DNA of 64,000 nt from Collinsella sp. (GCA_018380195.1 JAGZUC010000006.1:67111-131110); one strand, 5' to 3'; positions 50,814-59,868 are shown, numbered from the stretch's first letter. The notes: generated from the sequence alone by a model not told the origin. Numbers and translations are program-made.

Positions 50814-50849
50814 AAAAAAGCGTCTCTCGACCGATGTCGAGAGACGCTT
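50814..50849 (-). terminator. Terminator of asnS
   Basis: AAGCGTCTCTCGAC and GTCGAGAGACGCTT, perfect 14-bp stem; the minus strand continues TTTT. It lies 47 bases after the asnS stop. Confidence 0.88.
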
Positions 50850-50895
50850 ATGCGATGAGCGTTGGCGTGTGGCGACGCGAGCTAGCGTCCGACGA

Positions 50896-52299
50896 TTAGA
50901 AGTCGGCGTTGCCCACGGTGCGCGGGTGCGGCAGGACGTCGCGGATGTTGCCCACGCCGGTCAGATACATGACCAAGCGCTCGAAGCCCAGACCGTAGCC
51001 GGCGTGCTTGCAGGAACCGTAGCGGCGCAGGTCAAGGTAGTACTTGTACTGCTCGGGATTCATGCCCAGGTCCTTGATGCGGGCCTCGAGCAGATCCAGT
51101 CGCTCCTCGCGCTGGGAGCCGCCGATAATCTCGCCGATACCGGGAACCAGGCAGTCGGCGGCGGCGACGGTCTTGCCGTCCTCGTTCATGCGCATGTAGA
51201 ACGCCTTGATCTCGGCCGGGTAGTCGGTCACAAAAGTCGGTCGCTTAAAGTGCTCCTCGGTCAGGAAGCGCTCGTGCTCGGTCTGCAGGTCGATGCCCCA
51301 GCTGACGGGGTAATCAAACTGGTGGCCAGCAGCGACTGCCTGCTCCAGGATTTCGACGGCCTCGGTATAGGTGACGCGGGCGAAGTCGGAGTTGGCGACA
51401 TGGTCCAGGCGCTCGAGCAGACCCTTGTCCACAAACTTGTTGAGCATATTGAGCTCGTCGGGGCAGGTTGCCATGACGTCCTTAAGGACGTACTTGAGCA
51501 TGGCCTCGGCGTTATCCATGTAGTCGTTAAGGTCGGCAAAGGCCATCTCGGGCTCGATCATCCAAAACTCGGCGGCGTGGCGCGTGGTGTTGGAGTTCTC
51601 GGCACGGAAGGTGGGGCCAAAGGTGTACACGTCGCCAAAGGCCATGGCAAAGTTCTCGGCATTGAGCTGGCCGGACACGGTGAGGCTTGCATGCTTGCCA
51701 AAGAAGTCCTGGCTCCAGTCGACCTCGCCGGACTCGGTGAGGGGCGGATTTTTGGGGTCGAGCGTGGTCACGCGGAACATCTCGCCGGCGCCCTCGCAGT
51801 CACTCGTGGTGATGATGGGGGTGTTGACGTAGACAAAGCCCTGCTCCTGGAAGAAGCGGTGGATGGCGGCAGCCGCGACAGAGCGGATGCGGAACACGGC
51901 GCGGAACAGGTTGGTGCGCGGACGCAGGTGCTGCTGGGTGCGCAGGAACTCGACGGTTGCGCGCTTCTTCTGCAGTGGGTAATCCGGGGCGCTCGTGCCC
52001 TCGACCTCGATGGAGGTGGCAGAAAGCTCGAAAGGCTGGGGCGCATCGGGGGTCAGCTTGACGGTGCCGGTGCAAATGAGTGCGGCCGAGACGTTTTGAT
52101 GGGCGATCTCGTCGTAGTTGTCGAGTGCCTCGCGGTTCATGACGACCTGCAGGTCGCGGAAGCAGCTGCCGTCGTTGAGCGTAACAAAGCCAAAGTTCTT
52201 CATGTCGCGGACGGACTTGACCCAGCCGGCGACGGTGACGGTCTGGCCGCCGAGCGACTCGGCATCGGCATAGAGCTGCGCGATTTTGGTGCGGTTCAC
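50896..52299 (-). CDS. asnS: Asparaginyl-tRNA synthetase
   Basis: Class IIb synthetase that charges tRNA-Asn. OB-fold anticodon domain (about 1-120: [26 protein letters not shown]) and catalytic core with [20 protein letters not shown] (motif 1), [25 protein letters not shown] (motif 2) and [15 protein letters not shown] (motif 3). GTG 52299 was chosen because GGGAGG lies 4 bases upstream and gives the family length of about 467. The larger frame to 52563 covers a terminator and is spurious. A TGCTAAAAT extended -10 lies at 52354-52346. Confidence 0.95.
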   Translation of the reverse strand: MNRTKIAQLYADAESLGGQTVTVAGWVKSVRDMKNFGFVTLNDGSCFRDLQVVMNREALDNYDEIAHQNVSAALICTGTVKLTPDAPQPFELSATSIEVEGTSAPDYPLQKKRATVEFLRTQQHLRPRTNLFRAVFRIRSVAAAAIHRFFQEQGFVYVNTPIITTSDCEGAGEMFRVTTLDPKNPPLTESGEVDWSQDFFGKHASLTVSGQLNAENFAMAFGDVYTFGPTFRAENSNTTRHAAEFWMIEPEMAFADLNDYMDNAEAMLKYVLKDVMATCPDELNMLNKFVDKGLLERLDHVANSDFARVTYTEAVEILEQAVAAGHQFDYPVSWGIDLQTEHERFLTEEHFKRPTFVTDYPAEIKAFYMRMNEDGKTVAAADCLVPGIGEIIGGSQREERLDLLEARIKDLGMNPEQYKYYLDLRRYGSCKHAGYGLGFERLVMYLTGVGNIRDVLPHPRTVGNADF

Positions 52300-52407
52300 G
52301 TATCCTCCCATAACGGTTGAATGATAGTTATCCATACAGTTCGATATTTTAGCAGCTCGGCTCATTTGGGCTATACAGATAAGGCATTGGCGGGATGGTT
52401 TTTCAAA

Positions 52408-52443
52408 CGAAAAGCGCCCGCGGCCTAATGGTCGTGGACGCTT
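52408..52443 (-). terminator. Terminator after the IIA-Glc gene
   Basis: AAGCGTCCACGACC pairs with GGCCGCGGGCGCTT on the minus strand with two wobbles, then TTCGTTT. Confidence 0.75.
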
Positions 52444-52480
52444 GACGAGGTGCCTTTTGGCTGTGTGGCGCGGGGCCTGG

Positions 52481-53044
52481 CTACTTGGTCTTGGCAACCA
52501 GCAGCGGGTCGCCAAGCTTGACGAGCGGGTTGCCGCCGATAAGCGTTCCAGACTCGCCGACATGGTCGATGCTCTTAAGACGATCGAGCTCGGAGACGAT
52601 GACGGTCACGATGTCCTCGTGACCAGCGGCCTTAATGGCCTCGCGGTCGAAGCTGATGAGCGGCTGGCCTGCCTTGACCACATCGCCCATCTCGACAAAG
52701 CGGGCAAAACCCTTGCCGTTCATTTCCACGGTGCCCAGGCCAACATGGATGAACACGCGCAGGCCGTCCTCGGTAATCATGCCGATGGAGTGGTTGGTGA
52801 CAGTGGTGGCACCGATGCGGCCGTTGGCGGGCGCATAGATGGTGCCGGTAATGGGCTCGATGCCATAGCCCTGGCCAAGCATGCCCGAGGCGATCGTCTC
52901 GTCGGGAACCTCGTTCAGGTTGACGAGCACGCCGTTGACGGGGGCATAGATGACGCCTTCGCGGGTAGCGAAGCTTGCTGCGGGCGGAACGGACGCCTCG
53001 CCGGTCGAGGTGAAGGTGGACTTAAGCGAATCGAGCAGACCCAT
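52481..53044 (-). CDS. crr: PTS glucose-type IIA component
   Basis: 187-residue phosphotransfer protein. The all-beta IIA-Glc fold shows [35 protein letters not shown] order, THSIGM-type [11 protein letters not shown], and the phospho-histidine in [12 protein letters not shown] (about residue 99). It receives phosphate from HPr and passes it to a sugar IIB-IIC partner, which is not in this window. In actinobacteria such a free IIA also has regulatory roles. TTGGAGG lies before ATG 53044. A catabolite-operator-like site lies in its leader. Confidence 0.9.
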   Translation of the reverse strand: MGLLDSLKSTFTSTGEASVPPAASFATREGVIYAPVNGVLVNLNEVPDETIASGMLGQGYGIEPITGTIYAPANGRIGATTVTNHSIGMITEDGLRVFIHVGLGTVEMNGKGFARFVEMGDVVKAGQPLISFDREAIKAAGHEDIVTVIVSELDRLKSIDHVGESGTLIGGNPLVKLGDPLLVAKTK

Positions 53045-53091
53045 AGTTGCCTCCAACTTAAATAGGCGCATATCGCGCGTTTGGTTTGCCG

Positions 53092-53101
53092 GAAACGTTT
53101 C
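53092..53101. promoter_or_regulatory. cre-like operator in the crr leader
   Basis: GAAACGTTTC, a perfect 10-bp palindrome with the central CG of LacI/CcpA-type operators, 48 bases before the crr start and just downstream of the promoter. Confidence 0.5.
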
Positions 53102-53132
53102 ACATGTGTTTCGCGGCTTGGTCAACGCCCCT

Positions 53133-53161
53133 ATTCTACGCTGCTCAACGATACCTCTGAA
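53133..53161 (-). promoter_or_regulatory. Promoter of crr
   Basis: On the minus strand TTCAGA (53161-53156), 17-base spacer, TAGAAT (53138-53133). Confidence 0.6.
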
Positions 53162-53240
53162 CTGGGATTATGTGATATATCAGTTGAAGGGAAACTAATT
53201 GCCGGAGTGTTTCTGCGCCACGGGTTCAAGTGGGGTACGC

Positions 53241-53268
53241 TTGAAGGCGAAAAATAAGGGCGCATAAT
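53241..53268 (+). promoter_or_regulatory. Promoter of the esterase gene
   Basis: TTGAAG (53241-53246), 16-base spacer, CATAAT (53263-53268). It leaves a very short leader to ATG 53288. Confidence 0.5.
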
Positions 53269-53287
53269 TTGCGCGAAGGGAGCACAT

Positions 53288-54187
53288 ATGATTGTCGAGA
53301 ACCATGCGCTGTGGGGCGAGGAGCCGACCGAGGATTATCCGGCGACGTTTACGTATTTGGGTGCCGAGCCGTTGCCCGATAAACCGAATGGCCGCCGCCC
53401 CGCGGTGATTATCTGTGGCGGAGGTGCGTTTACGCATATCGCTCCGCATGAGCAGGATCCTGTGGCGTTTGCGTTTTTGGATCACGGTTACCAGGCCTTT
53501 GTGCTCAACTATGTCACGAGTTCTACGGGTGACGTGAGCTTTCCGCATCCCCAGGCAGATCTTGCCAAGATGGTCGCCACGGTGCGCGCCAACGCCGACG
53601 AGTGGCATGTCGATCCTAAGCGCGTGTGCGTCGTGGGCTTTTCTGCTGGCGGCATGATTTGCGCCTCGCTGGCAACACAGTGGAAGACCGGCCCCTTTGC
53701 GGCACTTGCCGGGGCGCGTCCGGACGACATTCGTCCCGATGCCGTGGTGCTGGGCTATCCATTGCTCGACTTTGCCTATGTGCGCGACATGCAGACGCGC
53801 GATCCGCGCATTGACTTGCGTGTGCCCAAGACGGGTGGCAAGACGGGGCGCGATTTGCTCAACGACTACCTGTCGATGGTGACGGGCGGCGAGGCAACTG
53901 ACGAGCATCTGGCCGACATCTGCCCCACCACGCATGTTTCGCGTCAGATGCCACCGACCTTTGTGTGGGGCGTGTCCGACGACAAGACGGCGCCGATCGC
54001 GCAGGTCTACCCGTTTGCGCAGCGCATGGCCGAGGAGGGCGTTGCATGCGAGATGCACGTCTTCGACCAGGGTGGTCATGGCCTTTCGCTCGGCAACGCC
54101 AACACCGCGGTCGACAACGAGGACAAGCAGGTTTCCGTCCGTCCCTGGATCCGCCTGGCCTTCCGCTTCCTCGAGCGCCATCTGTAA
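53288..54187 (+). CDS. Alpha/beta-hydrolase, acetyl-esterase type
   Basis: 299-residue cytosolic esterase. The oxyanion stretch is AVIICGGGAFTHIAPHEQD (HGGG-like, here CGGG), the nucleophile elbow VVGFSAGGM (GxSxG, Ser about 119), the acid probably in FVWGVSDDKTAP and the His in FDQGGHGLSLG. It resembles the BD-FAE/acetyl-xylan esterase group that removes acetyl groups from plant sugars. Single gene; GAAGGGAG precedes the ATG. A palindrome family member lies 29 bases after the stop. Confidence 0.85.
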   Translation: MIVENHALWGEEPTEDYPATFTYLGAEPLPDKPNGRRPAVIICGGGAFTHIAPHEQDPVAFAFLDHGYQAFVLNYVTSSTGDVSFPHPQADLAKMVATVRANADEWHVDPKRVCVVGFSAGGMICASLATQWKTGPFAALAGARPDDIRPDAVVLGYPLLDFAYVRDMQTRDPRIDLRVPKTGGKTGRDLLNDYLSMVTGGEATDEHLADICPTTHVSRQMPPTFVWGVSDDKTAPIAQVYPFAQRMAEEGVACEMHVFDQGGHGLSLGNANTAVDNEDKQVSVRPWIRLAFRFLERHL

Positions 54188-54216
54188 GAGTCCCGGCATC
54201 CAAGCTCTTCAATAAC

Positions 54217-54279
54217 TTGCGGTGAAATAGTTCCTATCTGGGGCATCAACCAGCCCATCCAGGAACTATTCCACCGCAA
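54217..54279. repeat. TTGCGGTG palindrome family, copy 2
   Basis: Arms TTGCGGTGAAATAGTTCC and GGAACTATTCCACCGCAA with one mismatch. TTCGTTTTTG follows, so it can also act as terminator for the esterase gene. Confidence 0.85.
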
Positions 54280-54300
54280 CTTCGTTTTTGATGCCCCGTC

Positions 54301-54498
54301 CGGAAACTGCGCCCCAGTTTTGCCTTTCAAGGTGGGACGCAGTTTCCCATAGGGCCTCGACTGGGAAAGCGCGTCCCGTTTCGAGCGGGGATTCTGGGAT
54401 GCATTTTCCGTAAGAGGCCTGTTAGGGAAACCATATCCCGTTTCGAGCCAGAATTCTGGGATGTAGTTTCCCCGAGAGGCCTCATCGGGAAACTATGG
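54301..54498. repeat. 62-bp tandem repeat of hairpins (three units and a partial)
   Basis: GGGAAA (first unit CGGAAA) recurs at 54301, 54363, 54425 and 54487, exactly 62 bp apart. Each full unit folds: GGGAAA...TCCC near the front pairs with GGGA...TTTCCC near the back, and units 2 and 3 share CCCGTTTCGAGC and ATTCTGGGATG. Units are joined by GAGGCCT-like bases. No gene lies within. Confidence 0.85.
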
Positions 54499-54540
54499 CC
54501 CTGAACTCTCCTGCCTGTCCCCATCGCACCGATCTGTCGA

Positions 54541-54570
54541 TTGAACGTCGTTGTGTGTTCGCGCTATCAT
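54541..54570 (+). promoter_or_regulatory. Promoter of feoAB
   Basis: TTGAAC (54541-54546), 18-base spacer, TATCAT (54565-54570). Transcription would start near 54577, just before the operators. Confidence 0.6.
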
Positions 54571-54585
54571 GCATGGTTACAATTG

Positions 54586-54618
54586 GTTAGCCATGGCAAA
54601 CGGTTAGCCATGGTGAAC
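54586..54618. promoter_or_regulatory. Two iron-repressor-like operators before feoAB
   Basis: 54586-54601 and 54603-54618 both begin GTTAGCCATGG and are near-palindromic (first: GTTAGCC, AT, GGCAAAC). The GGTTAGCC half-site matches the core of DtxR/IdeR boxes. The period is 17 bp. The sites lie just downstream of the start point, where a repressor would block elongation. Confidence 0.6.
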
Positions 54619-54660
54619 ATAAATACAACGCCCTGTGGGCGCCGGGGGAGGAACACGGAC

Positions 54661-57021
54661 GTGAAGCTCGATACACTCGAGATTGGAAAGGACGCCGTTG
54701 TCGCATCGGTGGCATCGGACGATCAGGCACTCCGACAGCATATTTTGGACATGGGTCTAACGCCGGGCACCGAAGTCACCATGATGAAGTACGCCCCCAT
54801 GGGCGATCCGCTCGAGATCCGTCTGCGTGGCTACGAGTTGACACTGCGCAAGGACGATGCCGCTCGCATCGAGCTCGTGGGTATTCACGACACCGATACG
54901 GGTCCGCGCGCTAACGCCGCAATCGGCACGACGGAGCATCCGGCCCTGGGCGAGGGGACGTATTCGCCCCGTGCGGCAAAGACGGCCGTGCCCGAGGGCG
55001 CGCCGCTGCACTTTGCCCTCGCCGGCAACCAAAACTGCGGCAAGACCACGTTATTCAACCAGCTGACGGGCTCCAACCAGCACGTCGGTAACTTTCCCGG
55101 CGTGACGGTCGACCGCAAAGATGGCACCATCCGCAACCACCCCGAGGCAAGCGTTACCGACCTGCCTGGCATCTATTCGCTGTCGCCGTACACGGGCGAA
55201 GAGATCGTGAGCCGTCAATTCATCCTTGACGAAAACCCCGACGCCATCATCGACATCATCGACGCCACCAATATCGAACGCAACCTGTACCTGACGCTAC
55301 AGCTTATGGAGCTCGACCGCCCCATGGTCATCGCGCTCAACATGATGGACGAGGTGACCGCCAACGGCGGCGCCGTGGACGTCAACCTGCTCGAGAGCCT
55401 GTTGGGCGTGCCCGTTGTTCCCATTAGCGCTGCCCGCAACGAGGGTATCGGCGAGTTGGTGGACCACGCCCTGCACGTGGCGCGGTTCCGCGAGCGCCCT
55501 GGTCGCCTGGACTTTTGTGCGCCCGACGGCCCGGACGGCGGTGCGCTGCATCGCTGCATCCACGGTATTGCTAACCTGATCGAGGACCATGCCGTGACGG
55601 CGCACATCCCGGTGCGCTTTGCGGCGACCAAGCTGGTCGAGGGCGATGAGCTGGTAACCGAGGCGCTTCACCTGGATCGCAATGAGCTCGACGCTATCGA
55701 GCACATCATTACCCAGATGGAAGGCGAGGCCGGCACCGACCGCCTATCTGCGCTGGCCGATATGCGTTTTAGCTTTATCGGCGACGTGTGCGGGCGCTGC
55801 GTCGTCAAGCCGCACGAGAGCCGCGAGCACGTGCGCTCCGTCAAGATTGACCGCATCCTGACAGGTCGTTACACAGCCATTCCGGCGTTTCTGGTGATCA
55901 TGGGCCTCGTCTTTTGGCTGACGTTTGGCGTGATCGGCGCGGCGTTGCAGGGACTCATGGAGGACGGTATCGCTGCCATCATCGCCTCGGCCGATGCGGG
56001 CCTCAAGGCGTTCGGTACTAACGACGTGGTGCGCTCGCTGGCTGTCGACGGCGTGCTTACGGGTGTGGGCAGCGTGCTGACCTTCCTGCCGATTATCGTC
56101 GTGCTCTTTTTGTTCCTCTCCATTCTGGAAGACTCCGGATACATGGCGCGCGTGGCCTTTGTCATGGATAAGGTGTTGCGTCGCTTTGGCTTGTCGGGCC
56201 GCAGCTTCGTGCCCATGCTCGTCGGTTTTGGCTGTACCGTGCCGGCTATCATGTCGACCCGTACGCTCCCATCCGAGCACGACCGCAAGATGACGGTCAT
56301 GCTCACACCGTTTATGAGCTGTTCAGCCAAGTTGCCGGTTTACGGCTTGCTGTGCGGAGCATTCTTCCCGCAGGCGACGGTTCCCGCCATGGTCTCGCTC
56401 TATCTGATCGGTATCGTGGTCGGCTGCATCGCGGCTTTGGTGCTCAACCGCACGGCATTTAAGGGCGACCCGGTGCCGTTTATCATGGAGCTTCCCAATT
56501 ACCGCCTGCCGAGCGTCAAGACGACGGTGATGCTGGCATGGGATAAGGCCAAGGACTTCATCACCAAGGCCTTTACCATTATCTTTGCCGCTACGGTGGT
56601 CATCTGGTTCCTTCAGACGTTCGACATCCGCTTTAACGTGGTCGCCGACCAGTCGCAAAGCCTGCTTGCCGGTCTGGGTAGCATCATCGCGCCGGTGTTG
56701 GCCCCGCTCGGCTTTGGCGACTGGCGCGCCTCGACGGCGCTCGTCACGGGGCTCATTGCCAAGGAGAGCGTCATCTCGACGCTCACGGTGCTTTTGGGCG
56801 CAACGTCGCCCGCGGCGCTGTCGACCATGTTTTCGCCGTTTACCGCCTACGTGTTCTTGGTCTTTACGTTGCTGTACCCGCCTTGTGTGGCGGCAATCGG
56901 CGCTGTCAAGAGCGAGTTGGGCGCGCGCTATGCCGTGGCCGTATTCGCGTTTCAGGTCGCCGTTGCCTGGATCGTGGCGTTTGTCGTGCATTCGGCGGGC
57001 ATATTGCTGGGGTTGGCTTAG
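54661..57021 (+). CDS. feoB: Ferrous iron transporter, FeoA-FeoB fusion
   Basis: 786 residues. About 1-78 is a FeoA SH3-like domain (MKLDTLEIGKDAVV, ILDMGLTPGTEVTMM, LRGYELTLRKDDA). About 115-300 is the FeoB G domain with GNQNCGKTTLFN (G1), FPGVTVD (G2), DLPGIYSL (G3), NMMD (G4). Then comes the membrane part with about ten helices and two Gate motifs (GFGCTVPAIMSTRTL; MSCSAKLPVYGLL). GTG 54661 has GGGGGAGGA 9 bases upstream; earlier ATGs in frame lie in the operators. Imports Fe2+. No separate feoC is seen. Confidence 0.94.
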   Translation: MKLDTLEIGKDAVVASVASDDQALRQHILDMGLTPGTEVTMMKYAPMGDPLEIRLRGYELTLRKDDAARIELVGIHDTDTGPRANAAIGTTEHPALGEGTYSPRAAKTAVPEGAPLHFALAGNQNCGKTTLFNQLTGSNQHVGNFPGVTVDRKDGTIRNHPEASVTDLPGIYSLSPYTGEEIVSRQFILDENPDAIIDIIDATNIERNLYLTLQLMELDRPMVIALNMMDEVTANGGAVDVNLLESLLGVPVVPISAARNEGIGELVDHALHVARFRERPGRLDFCAPDGPDGGALHRCIHGIANLIEDHAVTAHIPVRFAATKLVEGDELVTEALHLDRNELDAIEHIITQMEGEAGTDRLSALADMRFSFIGDVCGRCVVKPHESREHVRSVKIDRILTGRYTAIPAFLVIMGLVFWLTFGVIGAALQGLMEDGIAAIIASADAGLKAFGTNDVVRSLAVDGVLTGVGSVLTFLPIIVVLFLFLSILEDSGYMARVAFVMDKVLRRFGLSGRSFVPMLVGFGCTVPAIMSTRTLPSEHDRKMTVMLTPFMSCSAKLPVYGLLCGAFFPQATVPAMVSLYLIGIVVGCIAALVLNRTAFKGDPVPFIMELPNYRLPSVKTTVMLAWDKAKDFITKAFTIIFAATVVIWFLQTFDIRFNVVADQSQSLLAGLGSIIAPVLAPLGFGDWRASTALVTGLIAKESVISTLTVLLGATSPAALSTMFSPFTAYVFLVFTLLYPPCVAAIGAVKSELGARYAVAVFAFQVAVAWIVAFVVHSAGILLGLA

Positions 57022-57062
57022 TTATGAATTGACGGCGCAACCTCTGTGTATCGAATTGTTTT

Positions 57063-57096
57063 CGGCCCCGCTTCTGTACTGACGGATGCGGGGCCG
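57063..57096 (+). terminator. Hairpin after feoB
   Basis: CGGCCCCGC and GCGGGGCCG around 16 bases, followed by TTGCTATAT. The stem is strong but the T-run poor; it contains part of the next promoter. Confidence 0.6.
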
Positions 57097-57108
57097 TTGC
57101 TATATAAT
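57079..57108 (+). promoter_or_regulatory. Promoter of the SotB-like gene
   Basis: CTGACG (57079-57084) in the hairpin loop, 18-base spacer, consensus TATAAT (57103-57108). Confidence 0.6.
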
Positions 57109-57141
57109 CGCCTCCGCTCAAAACGATTGGAGACGTTATAT

Positions 57142-58338
57142 ATGACTCAGACAAGGCAAGACGGCATCACGCTCAGGCAGTGGCTCCCACTCGTCGGTCT
57201 CACCTGCTGTGCGTTCGTGTTCAACACGTCGGAGTTTATGCCCATCGGCCTTTTGACTGATATCGCCGCGTCGTTCTCGCTCACCGAGGCCCAGGCGGGC
57301 ATCATGATCTCGGTCTATGCCTGGGGCGTCATGCTGCTGTCGTTGCCACTCATGGTGTTCGCTTCGCGTTTCGAGTTCAAGCGGATGCTGCTGGGCGTGC
57401 TTGCCGTGTTCTCGCTGGGCCAGTTCCTGTCCGCCTTGGCGCCGACCTATCCCATCTTAGTCTGCGCGCGCCTGGTGGTTGCCTGCGCGCACGCCGTGTT
57501 CTGGTCGGTCGCCTCGATCATGGCGTCGCGCCTGGTTGACACACGCCACGGGGCGCTCGCTATCAGCATGATCGCCACGGGCTCGTCCATCGCGCAGATC
57601 TTTGGCCTGCCTCTCGGTCGCGCCATTGGCTTGGCCGTGGGCTGGCGCATGACGTTTGCCGTGGTCGGGGGCCTCTCAGCCATCGCGGTCGTCTACCAGG
57701 CAGCGGTGTTCCCGGCCATGCCGGCGGGTGAGCGCTTTACCGTCAAACAGCTGCCCGAGCTGCTCAAGAACCCGCTCCTCATCGCGCTCTACGCAGTCAC
57801 GGTCTTCATGGCGACCGGCTATTACGCAAGCTACAGCTATATCGAGCCCTTCCTGGCGCAGGTCGCGCACGTCGATGCGGGCGCCATTACCATGACGCTG
57901 ACGGCGTTTGGCTGCTCTGGTTTGCTCGGAAGCTGGCTGTTTGGCCGCCTGTTCGATGGGCATCGCTTCCCGTTCTTGGCTATCACGCTCTCCGGCGTGC
58001 CGGTGGCCCTGCTGCTCATGGGGCCGGCCGCATCTTCGCTCGTGGCAGTGCTTGCCGTCTGCGCGCTGTGGGGCTGCTGCGCCACGGCCTTTAACGTGGC
58101 GTTCCAAGCCGAGCTCATCAAGCACACGCCGGCAGATTCGTCGGCCGTCGCCATGTCGATCTTCTCGGGCCTGTTCAATCTGGGCATTGGCACGGGTACC
58201 GCGATCGGCGGAGCCGTGGTTTCGGGCCCCGGTATCGCCTGGATCGGCTACGCGGGCGGTGCGATCGCTGCCGTGGGCGTCATCCTTGCCATCACGGTGA
58301 TGTTCCCGGCTATCCGCCGCGCCAAGCCCGTCGCCTAG
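57142..58338 (+). CDS. sotB: Major facilitator exporter, SotB-like (DHA1 family)
   Basis: 398-residue protein with twelve membrane helices. It is close in pattern to E. coli SotB, an exporter of arabinose/IPTG-type sugars: FVFNTSEFMPIGLLTDIA, GIMISVYAWGVMLLSLPLM, FWSVASIMASR, GLPLGRAIG, GYYASYSYIEPFLAQVA, AMSIFSGLFNLGIGTGTAIGG. ATG 57142 has TTGGAGA upstream. Whether it exports sugars or drugs here cannot be told. A perfect palindrome lies 15 bases after the stop. Confidence 0.85.
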   Translation: MTQTRQDGITLRQWLPLVGLTCCAFVFNTSEFMPIGLLTDIAASFSLTEAQAGIMISVYAWGVMLLSLPLMVFASRFEFKRMLLGVLAVFSLGQFLSALAPTYPILVCARLVVACAHAVFWSVASIMASRLVDTRHGALAISMIATGSSIAQIFGLPLGRAIGLAVGWRMTFAVVGGLSAIAVVYQAAVFPAMPAGERFTVKQLPELLKNPLLIALYAVTVFMATGYYASYSYIEPFLAQVAHVDAGAITMTLTAFGCSGLLGSWLFGRLFDGHRFPFLAITLSGVPVALLLMGPAASSLVAVLAVCALWGCCATAFNVAFQAELIKHTPADSSAVAMSIFSGLFNLGIGTGTAIGGAVVSGPGIAWIGYAGGAIAAVGVILAITVMFPAIRRAKPVA

Positions 58339-58353
58339 CCACGTCCCCTCATC

Positions 58354-58420
58354 AGTTGCGGTGGAATAGTTCCTGTTTAAGGCCTTTGAAGGCCCAAGCA
58401 GGAACTATTCCACCGCAACT
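58354..58420. repeat. TTGCGGTG palindrome family, copy 3
   Basis: Perfect 22-bp arms (58354-58375 and 58399-58420) beginning AGTTGCGGTGGAATAG, with an inner AGGCCTTTGAAGGCC-type hairpin. This is the best preserved of the three copies. Confidence 0.9.
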
Positions 58421-58491
58421 TATTTTGGGGGAGGGGATACAAGCTGGGCATACAATGGATGTCGTTGTGTTGAGCTTACCGGGAGGTTGCT

Positions 58492-59868
58492 ATGTGGGCA
58501 TACGAGACGACGTTCTATCAGATCTATCCGCTGGGCTTTTGCGGAGCTCCGCGCGAAAACGCCGCCCCCGTTGCCGAGGATGAGCTCGCCCAGGCCGCCG
58601 ATGTCGAACCCAACCCCGATGCTCCTATCATGAAGATTGCCCAATGGGCCGACTGCCTGCAAAAACTCGGCGTTGGCGCTGTGCTCATCAACCCGCCGCT
58701 CGAGTCCGATAGTCACGGCTACGACACGCGCAGCCTGCGCCATATAGACCGTCGCCTGGGCGGGGATGCCGACTTTGCCGCCGTATGCGACACGCTGCAC
58801 GCCCATGGCATCCGCGTGGTGCTCGATGCCGTCTTCAACCACGTCGGTCGCGGCTTTTGGGCCTTCCGCGATGTGCAGGAGCGCAAGTGGGATTCGCCGT
58901 ACAAGGATTGGTTTCACATCAGTTTTGACGGCGACTCCTGCTATGGCGACGGCTTTTGGTACGAGGGCTGGGAGGGTCATTTTGAGCTTGTGAAGCTCAA
59001 CCTGCAAAATCCCGCTGTGGTCGATTACCTGCTCGAGTCTGTGCGCCGTTGGGCCGACGTCTTTGGCATCGACGGCCTGCGCCTGGACGTCGCCTACATG
59101 CTCGACCGCGACTTTATGCGCCGCCTACACTCCTTTACCCGTGAGCTCAAGCCCGGCTTTGTGCTCATCGGCGAGACGCTCCACGGCGACTACAATCAGA
59201 TCGTCAACGACGAGATGCTCGACTCGTGCACTAATTACGAGTGCTACAAGGGCCTGTATTCCAGCTTTAACTCGGTCAACATGTTCGAGATCGCCCATTC
59301 GCTGCACCGTCAGTTTGGCGGCGACCCTTGGTGCATCTACCGCGGCAAACATCTGCTTTCGTTTGTCGACAACCACGATGTGCCGCGCCTGGCAAGTATC
59401 CTCACCGACAAATCCTGCCTGCGTCCCGCCTATGGCATGCTCTTTGGCATGCCGGGCATCCCGTGCGTCTACTATGGCAGCGAGTGGGGAATTGCTGGCG
59501 AAAAGGGCGGCCCCGATGGCGACTGGGCGCTGCGACCTGCGCTCAATGAGCCTGCGCCCAACGAGCTGACGGCGTTCATCACGCAGCTTGCGCACCTTCG
59601 CTCGGCCGACGACGCGGCTGCCCGTGCTCTCAACTACGGTGCCTATCGCAACGTGGTGATCCAGAACAAGCAGCTGCTGTTCGAGCGCGCCTGCGACGAC
59701 GCGGCGGTGCTCGTGGCGGTGAATGCCGTGGGTGAGCCTTACACCTTTGGCGCCGGCGAACTCAACGGCTCCTTCGTCGACCTGCTTGCCGACGATGCGC
59801 CCACGGTCGAGCTGACGGGTACCCTTGAGCTTGCACCCTACGAGGTGCGCTATCTGTTGAGAGCCTAG
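58492..59868 (+). CDS. GH13 alpha-amylase-family glycosidase
   Basis: 458 residues, cytosolic (no signal). TIM-barrel GH13 regions: VVLDAVFNHVG (region I), GLRLDVAYML (region II, nucleophile Asp about 200), VLIGETLHG (region III, Glu about 227) and SFVDNHDVPR (region IV, Asp about 293). YYGSEWGIAGEKGGPDGDWALRP is typical of maltogenic/neopullulanase-like members. A C-terminal beta domain ends at EVRYLLRA. GGGAGG precedes ATG 58492. Probably trims imported malto-oligosaccharides. The next gene begins 3 bases later. Confidence 0.9.
   Translation: MWAYETTFYQIYPLGFCGAPRENAAPVAEDELAQAADVEPNPDAPIMKIAQWADCLQKLGVGAVLINPPLESDSHGYDTRSLRHIDRRLGGDADFAAVCDTLHAHGIRVVLDAVFNHVGRGFWAFRDVQERKWDSPYKDWFHISFDGDSCYGDGFWYEGWEGHFELVKLNLQNPAVVDYLLESVRRWADVFGIDGLRLDVAYMLDRDFMRRLHSFTRELKPGFVLIGETLHGDYNQIVNDEMLDSCTNYECYKGLYSSFNSVNMFEIAHSLHRQFGGDPWCIYRGKHLLSFVDNHDVPRLASILTDKSCLRPAYGMLFGMPGIPCVYYGSEWGIAGEKGGPDGDWALRPALNEPAPNELTAFITQLAHLRSADDAAARALNYGAYRNVVIQNKQLLFERACDDAAVLVAVNAVGEPYTFGAGELNGSFVDLLADDAPTVELTGTLELAPYEVRYLLRA

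Noticed and set aside
50869..52320. Plus-strand frame opposite asnS
   Set aside because: Antisense shadow rich in Gly, Leu and Val without motifs.
52300..52563. N-terminal extension of asnS
   Set aside because: It crosses the crr terminator and gives a non-conserved, basic sequence; GTG 52299 has GGGAGG.
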